This document shows positions 56,846 through 64,000 of a stretch of DNA of 64,000 nucleotides, in pieces. Source of the stretch: Halopseudomonas pachastrellae. GTDB taxonomy: Bacteria > Pseudomonadota > Gammaproteobacteria > Pseudomonadales > Pseudomonadaceae. The stretch spans positions 1-64,000 of the forward strand of contig NZ_FOUD01000018.1 of the NCBI RefSeq assembly GCF_900114765.1, written 5' to 3'. Made by a program: the position numbers and the translations under genes. The notes below the pieces were generated by a model. It was not told where the DNA came from and did not search any database. It worked only from the letters and a program-made list of their open reading frames with translations. Position 1 is the stretch's first letter. Each line of letters opens with the position of its first letter.

Positions 56846-59092
56846 TCATTGATGCCAGAAACGACGTGCGGCCTCCCGCCAGCGCCATTCGGGGCTAATC
56901 GGCCCCGAGCGGCCAAGGATAAAACCGACCGCCCCCGAGTGGCCAGTATAAATCGCATCACTGCCCAATTCTTCGTAGCGCTGCACAACCAGCGGATGCG
57001 GATGCCCGTATGGGCTGTGATACGCAGCGCTGAATACCACCCAGTCCGGCGCCACCCGCCGGATGAACGCAAAGCTCGACGAACTGCGACTGCCATGATG
57101 CGGCGCCAGCAACAGGTTTGCCGGCGCCAGCAGCGGCAGCAGGGCATACTCCTCGGCCTGACGAATATCGCCCGGCAACAACAAGACCTGGCTGCCGGCG
57201 CGCACCTGCAACACGCAGGACTGGCCATTGGCAGGCGCATCAGGCAGCGCCGCACGCAACAGCGTGAACTCGACCCCATCCCAAGACCAGCTTTCCCCGT
57301 GGCGGCACACCTGCGCGCCCAGCCCCGGCAGGCGCTCGGGCTGACCCGCAACCAGGCGCTTGGTCGGCAGCATACGCACCACACTGGGTGCGCCACCGGC
57401 GTGATCGTTATCGCCATGACTGACCAGTAGCATGTCCAGTTGCTCAACCCCCAAAGCCAGCAGGCTGGGCACCACGACCGCCTCGCCGAGATCAAAGCCG
57501 CTGGCCAGCCGTGCACCGGCGTCATACAGCAGCGTGTGCTCAGACGTCTGCAGCAACACCGATAAGCCCTGCCCCACATCCAGCGTCACGACACGCAGCT
57601 CCCCGGGCGCCGGCCGCGTTTGCTCGGCCATCAGTAGTGGCAGCAGACACAGCAACGCCAGCGGCCGCAGGACAACGCTGCCGGGCAACAGCAAAAGCAC
57701 GCACCCAGCCAGGGCCAGACTCCAGCTCCCCCAGCCCGGAAAAGACAGATAAATCAGCGGACTCCAGCTGCCCGCCCAGGCAAGCACCGTCATCAACAGG
57801 TTGAGTAACCAGGCAGCCAGCAGCAACGGCTGCCCCCAGCCGACCGTCAGCTCCATAACGCTGCCCAGCAGTGCCAGCGGCACTACCAGCAGGCTTATCC
57901 AGGGAATCGCCAGCAGATTGATCAGCATCGAGGCGCCACTGGCCGGCATGCCCCAGAGCACCAGCCAGGGCCAGAGCCCGATAAAGGCAACCCACTGGGC
58001 CCGCCCCCAGCGCCACCACAAACTGCAGTTATGCAGCCGTCCGCCCATTGCCAGGATCAACAGCGCAACCGCCATAAACGACAGCCAGAAGCCGGCACGC
58101 AGGGGCGCCGCCGGATTGGCCAGCACAACCATGCACATCGCCAGCAGCCAGACCGTAAGCGGCGCAACGGAGCGACGCCACAGCTGCAGCAACAGAGCCG
58201 CCGCACACATCAGCAGCGCTCGCTGCACCGGCACTGCCATCCCGGCCAGCAGCGCGTAACCGGCTGCAGCGCCCAGCGCCAGCGGCGCAGCCAGCCACAG
58301 TTGGGGCCAGGGCCAATGCCAGGGGGAGCAGCGCAGCAGCAGCTGCACCAATACAAAAAAGGCCAGAGCCAGCATGCCAACGTGCAGGCCGGAGATGACC
58401 AGCAAGTGGCTCGTGCCCGTGCGCTGCAGCACCTCCCAGTCGGCATCGGAGAGGGCCTGGCGATCCCCTATCAGCAAGGCCAGCAGGCGCTTGTTGTCCT
58501 CGGACACCAAAGTGGCGCCCAGATGCCGGTGCAATCGATCACGCCATTGCCCCAAGGGCGGCGCAGCTGCGATGCGCTGCCCGCCCCGCACACTCCCCAC
58601 AGCACCGATGCCCTGGGCGTACAGCCAAGCCTCGTAATCAAATGTACCCGGGTTGCGCATGCCTCTCGGGGCACGCAAACGTACCGTCAGTTGCCATTGC
58701 TCGCCCGCACGGACGGCCTCTCCACCCCACCAGTGCAAGCGCATCAACGGCAGGCGCTGGCCCTCCAGACTACGCCCATCACGCAACATGAAGCGCCATC
58801 CGGTCTCGGTTTGCTCAGGCAAGGCGGCGACGGTCCCGACCAGCTCCAGCGTCTGATTATCCAAGCGCGATGGAAGACGCTGCCCAAGCTGCCATTGATG
58901 CCAGGCCAGCGCCCAGCACGCGCCCAGCGCAAAGACCAGGAGCAGCCGACCTGCAGGCCGGCGACGCAAGAAAAAGGCAATCAGCGCAAGGACCAGCCAG
59001 CCCCACCAGAGCAGCGCGGGCAAGCGGGTAAAACAGAGCGGGATCAGCAGGCCGACCAGCAGCGTGGTCAGCAGCAAGTAGGGGTGAGTCAC
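56846..59092 (-). CDS. comEC: ComEC/Rec2 DNA-uptake channel with metallo-beta-lactamase domain
   Basis: ComEC is the inner-membrane channel for single-stranded DNA in natural transformation. The protein is about 748 residues from the GTG at 59092, which has AGGA upstream; an ATG at 59131 would add 13 residues. It has N-terminal membrane helices, a DUF4131/OB-like region, the Competence domain with many helices (HLLVISGLHVGMLALAFF) and a C-terminal metallo-beta-lactamase domain with HGDNDHAGG and HHGSRSSSS. All parts are intact. It is divergent from the DUF2062 gene. No other competence gene is nearby apart from pilZ. Confidence 0.95.
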   Translation of the reverse strand: MTHPYLLLTTLLVGLLIPLCFTRLPALLWWGWLVLALIAFFLRRRPAGRLLLVFALGACWALAWHQWQLGQRLPSRLDNQTLELVGTVAALPEQTETGWRFMLRDGRSLEGQRLPLMRLHWWGGEAVRAGEQWQLTVRLRAPRGMRNPGTFDYEAWLYAQGIGAVGSVRGGQRIAAAPPLGQWRDRLHRHLGATLVSEDNKRLLALLIGDRQALSDADWEVLQRTGTSHLLVISGLHVGMLALAFFVLVQLLLRCSPWHWPWPQLWLAAPLALGAAAGYALLAGMAVPVQRALLMCAAALLLQLWRRSVAPLTVWLLAMCMVVLANPAAPLRAGFWLSFMAVALLILAMGGRLHNCSLWWRWGRAQWVAFIGLWPWLVLWGMPASGASMLINLLAIPWISLLVVPLALLGSVMELTVGWGQPLLLAAWLLNLLMTVLAWAGSWSPLIYLSFPGWGSWSLALAGCVLLLLPGSVVLRPLALLCLLPLLMAEQTRPAPGELRVVTLDVGQGLSVLLQTSEHTLLYDAGARLASGFDLGEAVVVPSLLALGVEQLDMLLVSHGDNDHAGGAPSVVRMLPTKRLVAGQPERLPGLGAQVCRHGESWSWDGVEFTLLRAALPDAPANGQSCVLQVRAGSQVLLLPGDIRQAEEYALLPLLAPANLLLAPHHGSRSSSSFAFIRRVAPDWVVFSAAYHSPYGHPHPLVVQRYEELGSDAIYTGHSGAVGFILGRSGPISPEWRWREAARRFWHQ

Positions 59093-59272
59093 GGAAACAT
59101 CCTGTTTTCCTGTGGGCAGCTGCCGACGCATCTCGCTGCTTGGTTGGCAGCGCTACAGGCACCTCCGGAAAGACCCGGAAAAAAAACGGCACCAGACCCT
59201 CGCCGTCAGGCAGTAGTGCAGAGGTATCAATCCGGGCATAATTGGCCAACGCCCACCTAGCCGAATCCTGCG

Positions 59273-59803
59273 ATGCCACGCCGTTTTCTCAAACGCATGA
59301 TGCCCCACCCGGATCGGATCAAAGGCAGCAAGTCCCTGCAGTTCATGGGCAACCTGCTGCACGATCCCAACCTCTGGCATCTCAACCGCCATAGCGTCTC
59401 CCGCGCGATGGCCGTTGGCCTGTTCGTCGCCTTCCTGCCGATTCCGATGCAGATGGCCGTGGCAGCGGCGGTGGCCATCGTTGCGCGCTCCAACCTGCCG
59501 ATTTCTGTCAGCCTGGTCTGGCTGACCAACCCGGTCACTATGCCGCCGATCTTCTTTGCCCAGTACAAGGTCGGTACGTTGCTGCTGGGCGCACCAGAGC
59601 GCAGCATGCCGATGGAGCTATCCTTCACTTGGCTGATGTCCGAGCTGCAGCACATCTGGCAGCCGCTGCTGCTAGGCTCATTGATCGTTGGCACGGTCAT
59701 CGCCGGACTGGGCTACGTCCTGACGCTGTTGTATTGGCGCATCTGGGTGTCGCGCAACTGGCAGCGCCGCAAATTGCGACGCCGTCGCCAGTCGCCCGAG
59801 TAA
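59273..59803 (+). CDS. DUF2062 family membrane protein
   Basis: This 176-residue protein has a basic N-terminus (MPRRFLKRMMPHPDRIKGSK) and DUF2062 features: LWHLNRHSVSRAMAVGLFVA, FLPIPMQMAVAAAVAIVARS and WLTNPVTMPPIFFAQY. Two or three membrane helices are visible. The family has no assigned role. P. aeruginosa has the same gene between comEC and the Lol genes. It is 7 bases from the end of lolD, convergent. Confidence 0.9.
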   Translation: MPRRFLKRMMPHPDRIKGSKSLQFMGNLLHDPNLWHLNRHSVSRAMAVGLFVAFLPIPMQMAVAAAVAIVARSNLPISVSLVWLTNPVTMPPIFFAQYKVGTLLLGAPERSMPMELSFTWLMSELQHIWQPLLLGSLIVGTVIAGLGYVLTLLYWRIWVSRNWQRRKLRRRRQSPE

Positions 59804-59810
59804 TCAGCGC

Positions 59811-60494
59811 TCAGACCTGCTCGCGCAGTTGCCCGTGCTTGAGGGTGAAGGTGCGATCCATACGCGCTGCCAGCGCCAGATCGTGGGTGACCACCAGAAA
59901 GGCAGTCTGCAGGGTTTGGCTGAGCTCCAGCATCAGTTGCTGAATGCTTTCGGCGGTCTGCTGATCAAGGTTGCCGGTCGGCTCATCCAACAGCACACAG
60001 GCAGGCTGACTGATCAAGGCTCGGGCAATGGCCACCCGCTGACGCTCGCCACCGGACAGCTCGGCCGGCTTATGGCCAATGCGCTCGCCCAGCCCTACCC
60101 GCTCCAACATTGCAGTTGCACGCTCTCGGCCCTCACTGATCGGCGTTCTGCCAATCAGCAGCGGCATGCACACGTTCTCCAGGGCAGTGAACTCCGGCAA
60201 CAGGTGATGGAACTGATAAACGAACCCCAGCTCCTGATTGCGCAGGCGACCGCGCTCAGCCTCCTTCAGCGTCGACAATTGCTGCCCGGCCAGTCGTACT
60301 TCGCCCGAGGTCGGCGTATCAAGCCCGCCGAGCATGTTCAGCAGAGTGGTCTTGCCTGAGCCGGAACTGCCGACAATGGCGACGCGCTCACCGCGCAGCA
60401 AGCGCAACTGGACCTCATCCAGCACCCGCAGGGTTTGCGGGCCGACTGAGTACTCCTTACTCAGATCACGGCATTCGAGAACGACATCAGTCAT
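59811..60494 (-). CDS. lolD: Lipoprotein-releasing ABC transporter ATP-binding protein LolD
   Basis: LolD powers the release of outer-membrane lipoproteins from the inner membrane to LolA. The 227-residue protein has Walker [18 protein letters not shown], the ABC signature [16 protein letters not shown] and Walker [13 protein letters not shown]. The ATG at 60494 overlaps the end of the permease gene by 8 bases; the longer frame upstream is not used. Only one permease gene adjoins it. Confidence 0.97.
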   Translation of the reverse strand: MTDVVLECRDLSKEYSVGPQTLRVLDEVQLRLLRGERVAIVGSSGSGKTTLLNMLGGLDTPTSGEVRLAGQQLSTLKEAERGRLRNQELGFVYQFHHLLPEFTALENVCMPLLIGRTPISEGRERATAMLERVGLGERIGHKPAELSGGERQRVAIARALISQPACVLLDEPTGNLDQQTAESIQQLMLELSQTLQTAFLVVTHDLALAARMDRTFTLKHGQLREQV

Positions 60495-61731
60495 AACGCA
60501 GGGCCTCCGCCGGCTCGGTACGTGATGCCCGCCAGGCGGGATACAAGGTAGCAAGGAAACTCAAACTCAGGGCGGTGGTACAAATCACCACAACATCGCT
60601 CCAGATCAGCTCTGAGGGCAGATAGCTGATGAAATAGACATCCGAGCTGAGGAACTGGATACCCAGCACCCGCTCCAGCCAGGCGACCATATCGGACACA
60701 TTCAGCGCTGCCAGCACGCCGAGGATGCAGCCACTGACAGTACCAACGATGCCGATCAGTGAGCCCTGCACCATGAAGATGCCCATGATGGAGCCGGGCG
60801 TGGCGCCCAGGGTGCGCAAAATCGCGATATCGGCCTTTTTGTCCGTTACCACCATGACCAGCGTCGAGATGATGTTGAACGCTGCCACCGCGACGATCAG
60901 CATCAGCAGCAGACCAATCATGGTCTTTTCCATCTTGATTGCCGCAAACAGGTTGCCGTGGGTGCGCGTCCAGTCCTGGGCGTAATAGTCGCCCGGCAGC
61001 TCGCGAACCAAGTCCCAGGCCACCTGCGGCGCCTCGAACAGGTTCTGCAATTGCAACCTCACACCCTGCACCTGTCCCGGCTGCCAGCGACTCAGGCGCG
61101 CCGCGTCGGCAACGTGAATCATCGCCAATGAGCCATCCAGCTCGGCACCGACCTTGAACACACCGGCCACCGTGAAGCGCTTCAAGCGCGGGAAGACCCC
61201 GGCCGGCGTCACCGACGCTTCGGGCAGTACGAAGGTAAGCTTGTCGCCCGGAGCGACATCAAAGCGCTTGGCAATCAACTCGCCAATGACGATACCAAAC
61301 TCGCCTTCGGCCAGATTATCCAGCGAGCCGGACTGCATGTGGTTCTGCAGGATAGAGACGCGCTTTTCGGCCTGCGGGTCAATCCCGTTGACCAGCACCG
61401 GGGCCACGCTGCCGTTATGCGTCAGCATGCCCTGCAATTGAATGAAGGGCGCCGTGCCGACAACCTTGGGGTTGCTCTCCAGCTGCTCTGCCAGCGAGCG
61501 CCAATCATCGATGGGCTGATAACCGTTGATGGTCGCATGCGGGACCATGCCCAGGATGCGGGTTCGCAGCTCGCGATCAAAACCATTCATCACCGACAGC
61601 ACCAGGATCATGACCATGACGCCGAGCGTCAGGCCCAACATGGAGATCAGTGAGATAAAAGAAATGAAGTGATTACGCCGCTTGGCGCGGGTATATCGCA
61701 GGCCGATAAAAAAGGGTAAGGGTCTGAACAT
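60487..61731 (-). CDS. lolC: Lipoprotein-releasing ABC transporter permease (LolC/LolE type)
   Basis: This 414-residue permease has one N-terminal membrane helix (about 25-50), a large periplasmic domain and three C-terminal helices, the LolC/LolE layout. The conserved start [20 protein letters not shown] is present. The periplasmic loop [20 protein letters not shown] is placed like the LolC Hook that binds LolA. The ATG at 61731 is chosen; the frame continues upstream into the divergent gene without family features. P. aeruginosa has two permease genes around lolD, here there is one, so it may form a homodimer (LolF-like). Confidence 0.93.
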   Translation of the reverse strand: MFRPLPFFIGLRYTRAKRRNHFISFISLISMLGLTLGVMVMILVLSVMNGFDRELRTRILGMVPHATINGYQPIDDWRSLAEQLESNPKVVGTAPFIQLQGMLTHNGSVAPVLVNGIDPQAEKRVSILQNHMQSGSLDNLAEGEFGIVIGELIAKRFDVAPGDKLTFVLPEASVTPAGVFPRLKRFTVAGVFKVGAELDGSLAMIHVADAARLSRWQPGQVQGVRLQLQNLFEAPQVAWDLVRELPGDYYAQDWTRTHGNLFAAIKMEKTMIGLLLMLIVAVAAFNIISTLVMVVTDKKADIAILRTLGATPGSIMGIFMVQGSLIGIVGTVSGCILGVLAALNVSDMVAWLERVLGIQFLSSDVYFISYLPSELIWSDVVVICTTALSLSFLATLYPAWRASRTEPAEALRYD

Positions 61732-61842
61732 GAAAAGCAGGCTACCTTGTATCCGGCCCCAGCCGGTGAATTGTGCGCGACATGTTACACTGAACGACGG
61801 AGGCTGGTCAGCGCCTGTCATCAGCGCCCAACGAGAATCGCC

Positions 61843-62403
61843 ATGCACACAGACCATGAAGACCACCGTGAGTTCTTTCGTATTCAGGATCAGGTGTATC
61901 TTGAGTGCAGCCCCATCGACGGCCCAGAGGTAGAACTCGATGCTCAACAGAGCACGCTGTTCAATCTGCTGGCCGACATGCACATGCTCGACTACGAGTC
62001 GCAGCATCTTCTGCGCCAGATCAGCGAGCGCGACCGCGCGTTGGCGCAATACCTGAAAATCATCAATAAACGCATCGACCTGCTCGGTCGCTCCGTAGCC
62101 CAGGAGCTGACAGCAGACCTTGGCGCGCCACGGCAGGTTACCCTGAGCGAGGGCGGCGTCGATTTTGACCACCCCGCCCCCTTCCCCGAAGACAGCTGGC
62201 TGGCTGTGCGCATGGTACTGCTACCAGCGCCACTTGGACTGGTCATGCCGGCGCGCGTCACCCGCTGCGAGTCGACTCAGACGCCCGGCACCTGGCGCAT
62301 TGCAGTGAACTTTGATGTCATCAACGATGCCCAACGCCAACTACTGGCTCGGCATATCCTGCAAAAACAGGCGCAAGATATACGCGCCGCTAAATCGACC
62401 TGA
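61843..62403 (+). CDS. PilZ domain-containing protein
   Basis: The protein is 186 residues from the ATG at 61843 (MHTDHEDHREFFRIQDQVYL). An RxxxR-like c-di-GMP site is only partly visible (HREFFRI). The middle part is helical (LLADMHMLDYESQHLLRQIS), and the C-terminal part with TLSEGGVDFDHPAPFPEDSW and a beta-rich end fits a PilZ barrel of the kind found at this place in P. aeruginosa (PA2989). Function unknown; binding to c-di-GMP is not certain. It is divergent from the Lol genes. Confidence 0.75.
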   Translation: MHTDHEDHREFFRIQDQVYLECSPIDGPEVELDAQQSTLFNLLADMHMLDYESQHLLRQISERDRALAQYLKIINKRIDLLGRSVAQELTADLGAPRQVTLSEGGVDFDHPAPFPEDSWLAVRMVLLPAPLGLVMPARVTRCESTQTPGTWRIAVNFDVINDAQRQLLARHILQKQAQDIRAAKST

Positions 62404-62415
62404 AAGGAACTCACC

Positions 62416-62703
62416 ATGAAAAGCCTCTCTGCCCTGCTGTTTGGCGCCAGTGTACTGCTGGCCACAACCGCCCAGGCTGACACCCTGCGCATCCCCGTTG
62501 GAGAACAGGCGGGCAGCAATCAGAGCGCCCTGCCCCAGCGCGGCGCCAGCTTCGACAGCGTCAGCTCACGCTGGGGCGAGCCCAGCCGCCGCCATGCCGC
62601 GGTAGGTCAGCCGCCAATCACACGCTGGGATTATCCCGGCTTCAGCGTCTACTTCGAGTACGACAAGGTGATCAACAGCGTCCGGCAACACAAGGCGCCC
62701 TGA
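62416..62703 (+). CDS. Small exported protein of unknown function
   Basis: This predicted protein of 95 residues has a signal peptide (MKSLSALLFGASVLLATTAQ, cleavage near residue 21). The mature part is short and ends RWDYPGFSVYFEYDKVINSV. It has a good AAGGAA ribosome site and lies 12 bases after the PilZ gene and 6 bases before the glycerophosphodiesterase gene, so it is very likely translated in that operon. The end of the mature part resembles small secreted proteins encoded next to glpQ-like genes in other Pseudomonas. No function is known to me. Confidence 0.75.
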   Translation: MKSLSALLFGASVLLATTAQADTLRIPVGEQAGSNQSALPQRGASFDSVSSRWGEPSRRHAAVGQPPITRWDYPGFSVYFEYDKVINSVRQHKAP

Positions 62704-62709
62704 TCTGAC

Positions 62710-63438
62710 ATGACACTGATCTACGGCCACCGCGGTGCACGAGCAGAAGCACCGGAAAACACCTTGCCCAGCTTCCAGAAGGCGCTGGACGCCGGCGTCA
62801 CCCGAGTCGAGCTGGACCTGCACCTGTCGGCAGATCAGCAGTTAATGGTCATCCACGATCCGACGCTCAAGCGCACCACCGGGCTACGCGGCAAGGTAGC
62901 TCAGCACACCGCCGCCGAGTTGACGCGCATGGACGCAAGACTCGGCCTGCCCGGCTGGCCCACACCCTGCCCTATACCGACGCTGGAGCAACTACTGCAG
63001 GCCTGCCCGCAGATTGAGCACTATCAACTTGAAGTCAAAAGCGGGTCCGAGCGCCAGTCCCGCATCGTGCTCAATGCAATCATGGCGCTGGTCGAGCGCT
63101 ATCAACTGCACGACAAGGTGGTGGTTACCTCGGCCAGCCGCACACTGCTGCGCTACGCCAAACGCAGCGGTTTTGCGCTACCTACCGGCCTGGTTGAGGA
63201 GTACGGGCTGCTCAACCCGCTGAAAAGTGCGCGCCGTTACGGCTGCCAGTATCTGATCCTCAACTGGAAGCTGTGCAACGCCGAGCGTCTGCGCCAGGCT
63301 CAGGCGCAGGGCCTGCACGTTTCAGTCTGGACGGTGAACGACGCCGCCCGCATGCAGCAACTGATCAACATGGGCGTCGACAGCCTGATCACGGACTACC
63401 CGGCAAGAGCGATGGAAGTGAGTCAGGGGCGCGGCTAG
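62710..63438 (+). CDS. Glycerophosphodiester phosphodiesterase, cytoplasmic (UgpQ type)
   Basis: The enzyme splits glycerophosphodiesters into glycerol-3-phosphate and an alcohol. The 242-residue protein has the active-site motif GHRGARAEAPENTLPSFQ at the N-terminus, VELDLHLSADQQLMVIHDPT and VWTVNDAARMQQLINMGVDS near the end. There is no signal peptide, so it is the intracellular type. It ends against sth, with a stem-loop between the two. Confidence 0.94.
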   Translation: MTLIYGHRGARAEAPENTLPSFQKALDAGVTRVELDLHLSADQQLMVIHDPTLKRTTGLRGKVAQHTAAELTRMDARLGLPGWPTPCPIPTLEQLLQACPQIEHYQLEVKSGSERQSRIVLNAIMALVERYQLHDKVVVTSASRTLLRYAKRSGFALPTGLVEEYGLLNPLKSARRYGCQYLILNWKLCNAERLRQAQAQGLHVSVWTVNDAARMQQLINMGVDSLITDYPARAMEVSQGRG

Positions 63439-63448
63439 CGCGCCCCTG
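63424..63448. terminator. Hairpin between convergent glycerophosphodiesterase and sth genes
   Basis: CAGGGGCGCG and CGCGCCCCTG form a 10-bp stem with a 5-base loop that overlaps the glycerophosphodiesterase stop. There is no T-run. It may end both transcripts, but the efficiency is uncertain. Confidence 0.4.
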
Positions 63449-63452
63449 CGGG

Positions 63453-64000
63453 TCAAAACAGACGGTTCAGACCGTCCAATGCCGCGACACGATAGGCTTC
63501 GGCCATGGTCGGGTAGTTGAAGGTAGTGTTAACGAAGTAGTTCATGGTGTTGGCGCCATCTTTCTGGTTCATGATGGCCTGACCAATGTGCACAATCTCC
63601 GCCGCCTGGTCACCAAAGCAGTGAATACCAAGCACTTCCAGGGTTTCGCGGTGGAACAGAATCTTCAGCAGGCCAACCGGCTCACCACTGATCTGCGCCC
63701 GGGCAATGCTCTTGAAGAACGCCTGACCGATCTCGTAGGGCACGCGGGCCTCGGTGAGTTCGCGCTCGGTCTTGCCCAGCGAGCTGATCTCCGGAATCGT
63801 GTAGATGCCGGTCGGCACGTCGTCAACAAAGCGCCAGGCATCGTTGCTGACAATATTGCCGGCCGCCGAACGCCCTTGGTCAAACGCAGCACTGGCCAGG
63901 CTCGGCCAGCCAATCACGTCACCCACGGCGTAGATGTTCGGCACACTGGTGCGGTAGTTTTCATCCACCTCAAGCTGACCGCGACCATTGGGGTGCAGGC
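63453..64000 (-). CDS. sth: Soluble pyridine nucleotide transhydrogenase, C-terminal part, cut by the window edge
   Basis: The reverse frame is open from the right window edge to the stop at 63453, about 181 residues. The part seen is the end of the NAD domain ([20 protein letters not shown]) and the whole dimerisation domain ([40 protein letters not shown]). The enzyme is a flavoprotein that moves reducing equivalents between NADPH and NAD+. The N-terminal FAD domain lies outside the window. The gene ends next to the glycerophosphodiesterase gene, as in P. aeruginosa. Confidence 0.93.
   Translation of the reverse strand, partial: LHPNGRGQLEVDENYRTSVPNIYAVGDVIGWPSLASAAFDQGRSAAGNIVSNDAWRFVDDVPTGIYTIPEISSLGKTERELTEARVPYEIGQAFFKSIARAQISGEPVGLLKILFHRETLEVLGIHCFGDQAAEIVHIGQAIMNQKDGANTMNYFVNTTFNYPTMAEAYRVAALDGLNRLF

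Overview
The window is a continuous piece of a gammaproteobacterial chromosome, moderately GC-rich and densely coded. Gene content and order place it in the Pseudomonadaceae. From the sRNA next to tatD through pilZ, holB, tmk, mltG, pabC, fabF, acpP, fabG, fabD, plsX, rpmF, yceD, maf, sppA, rluC, rne, murB, kdsB, lpxK, exbD, exbB, comEC, lolD/lolC, a glycerophosphodiesterase and sth, the order matches what I remember of Pseudomonas aeruginosa PA2958.1-PA2991. The accessory half suggests an environmental relative, perhaps of the Halopseudomonas / P. pertucinogena type, but I cannot confirm the genus.

Layout, left part (1-17 kb): the 5' part of a vgrG gene runs off the left edge. A DUF3429 membrane protein follows, then a translationally coupled moxR - DUF58 - tgpA operon. 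Next come a lipoprotein alpha/beta hydrolase, a membrane-anchored TAXI protein, creA, a complete compact urease cluster (ureD-A-B-C-E-F-G), rnk, rmuC and a HerA-like ATPase.

Middle part (17-34 kb): an accessory catabolic region. A DUF1302-DUF1329 operon converges on a MalT/LAL-type LuxR regulator. Behind the regulator lies an alpha/beta hydrolase - PQQ-cytochrome c alcohol dehydrogenase operon. The two operons carry nearly identical GC-rich palindromes (consensus TCCCCCAnnAGGGGGG) upstream of their first genes, which suggests one regulon controlled by the regulator between them. Further right are DUF1285, DUF4823, radical SAM, carboxylesterase, exported amidohydrolase, TetR and class-V aminotransferase-fold genes.

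Right part (34-64 kb): conserved housekeeping. An RgsA-like small RNA with a strong terminator is followed by a structured intergenic element. Then come the pilZ/holB/tmk/mltG/pabC block, the fatty-acid synthesis block (rpmF-plsX-fabD-fabG-acpP-fabF, with no fabH), the rluC-HAD-sppA operon divergent from rne with a roughly 600-nt leader, the envelope operon exbB-exbD-lpxK-trm112-kdsB-ptp-murB, comEC, a Lol ABC transporter with only one permease gene, a PilZ-like protein, a glycerophosphodiesterase and the 3' part of sth.

No tRNA, rRNA, CRISPR array, prophage or insertion sequence was seen.
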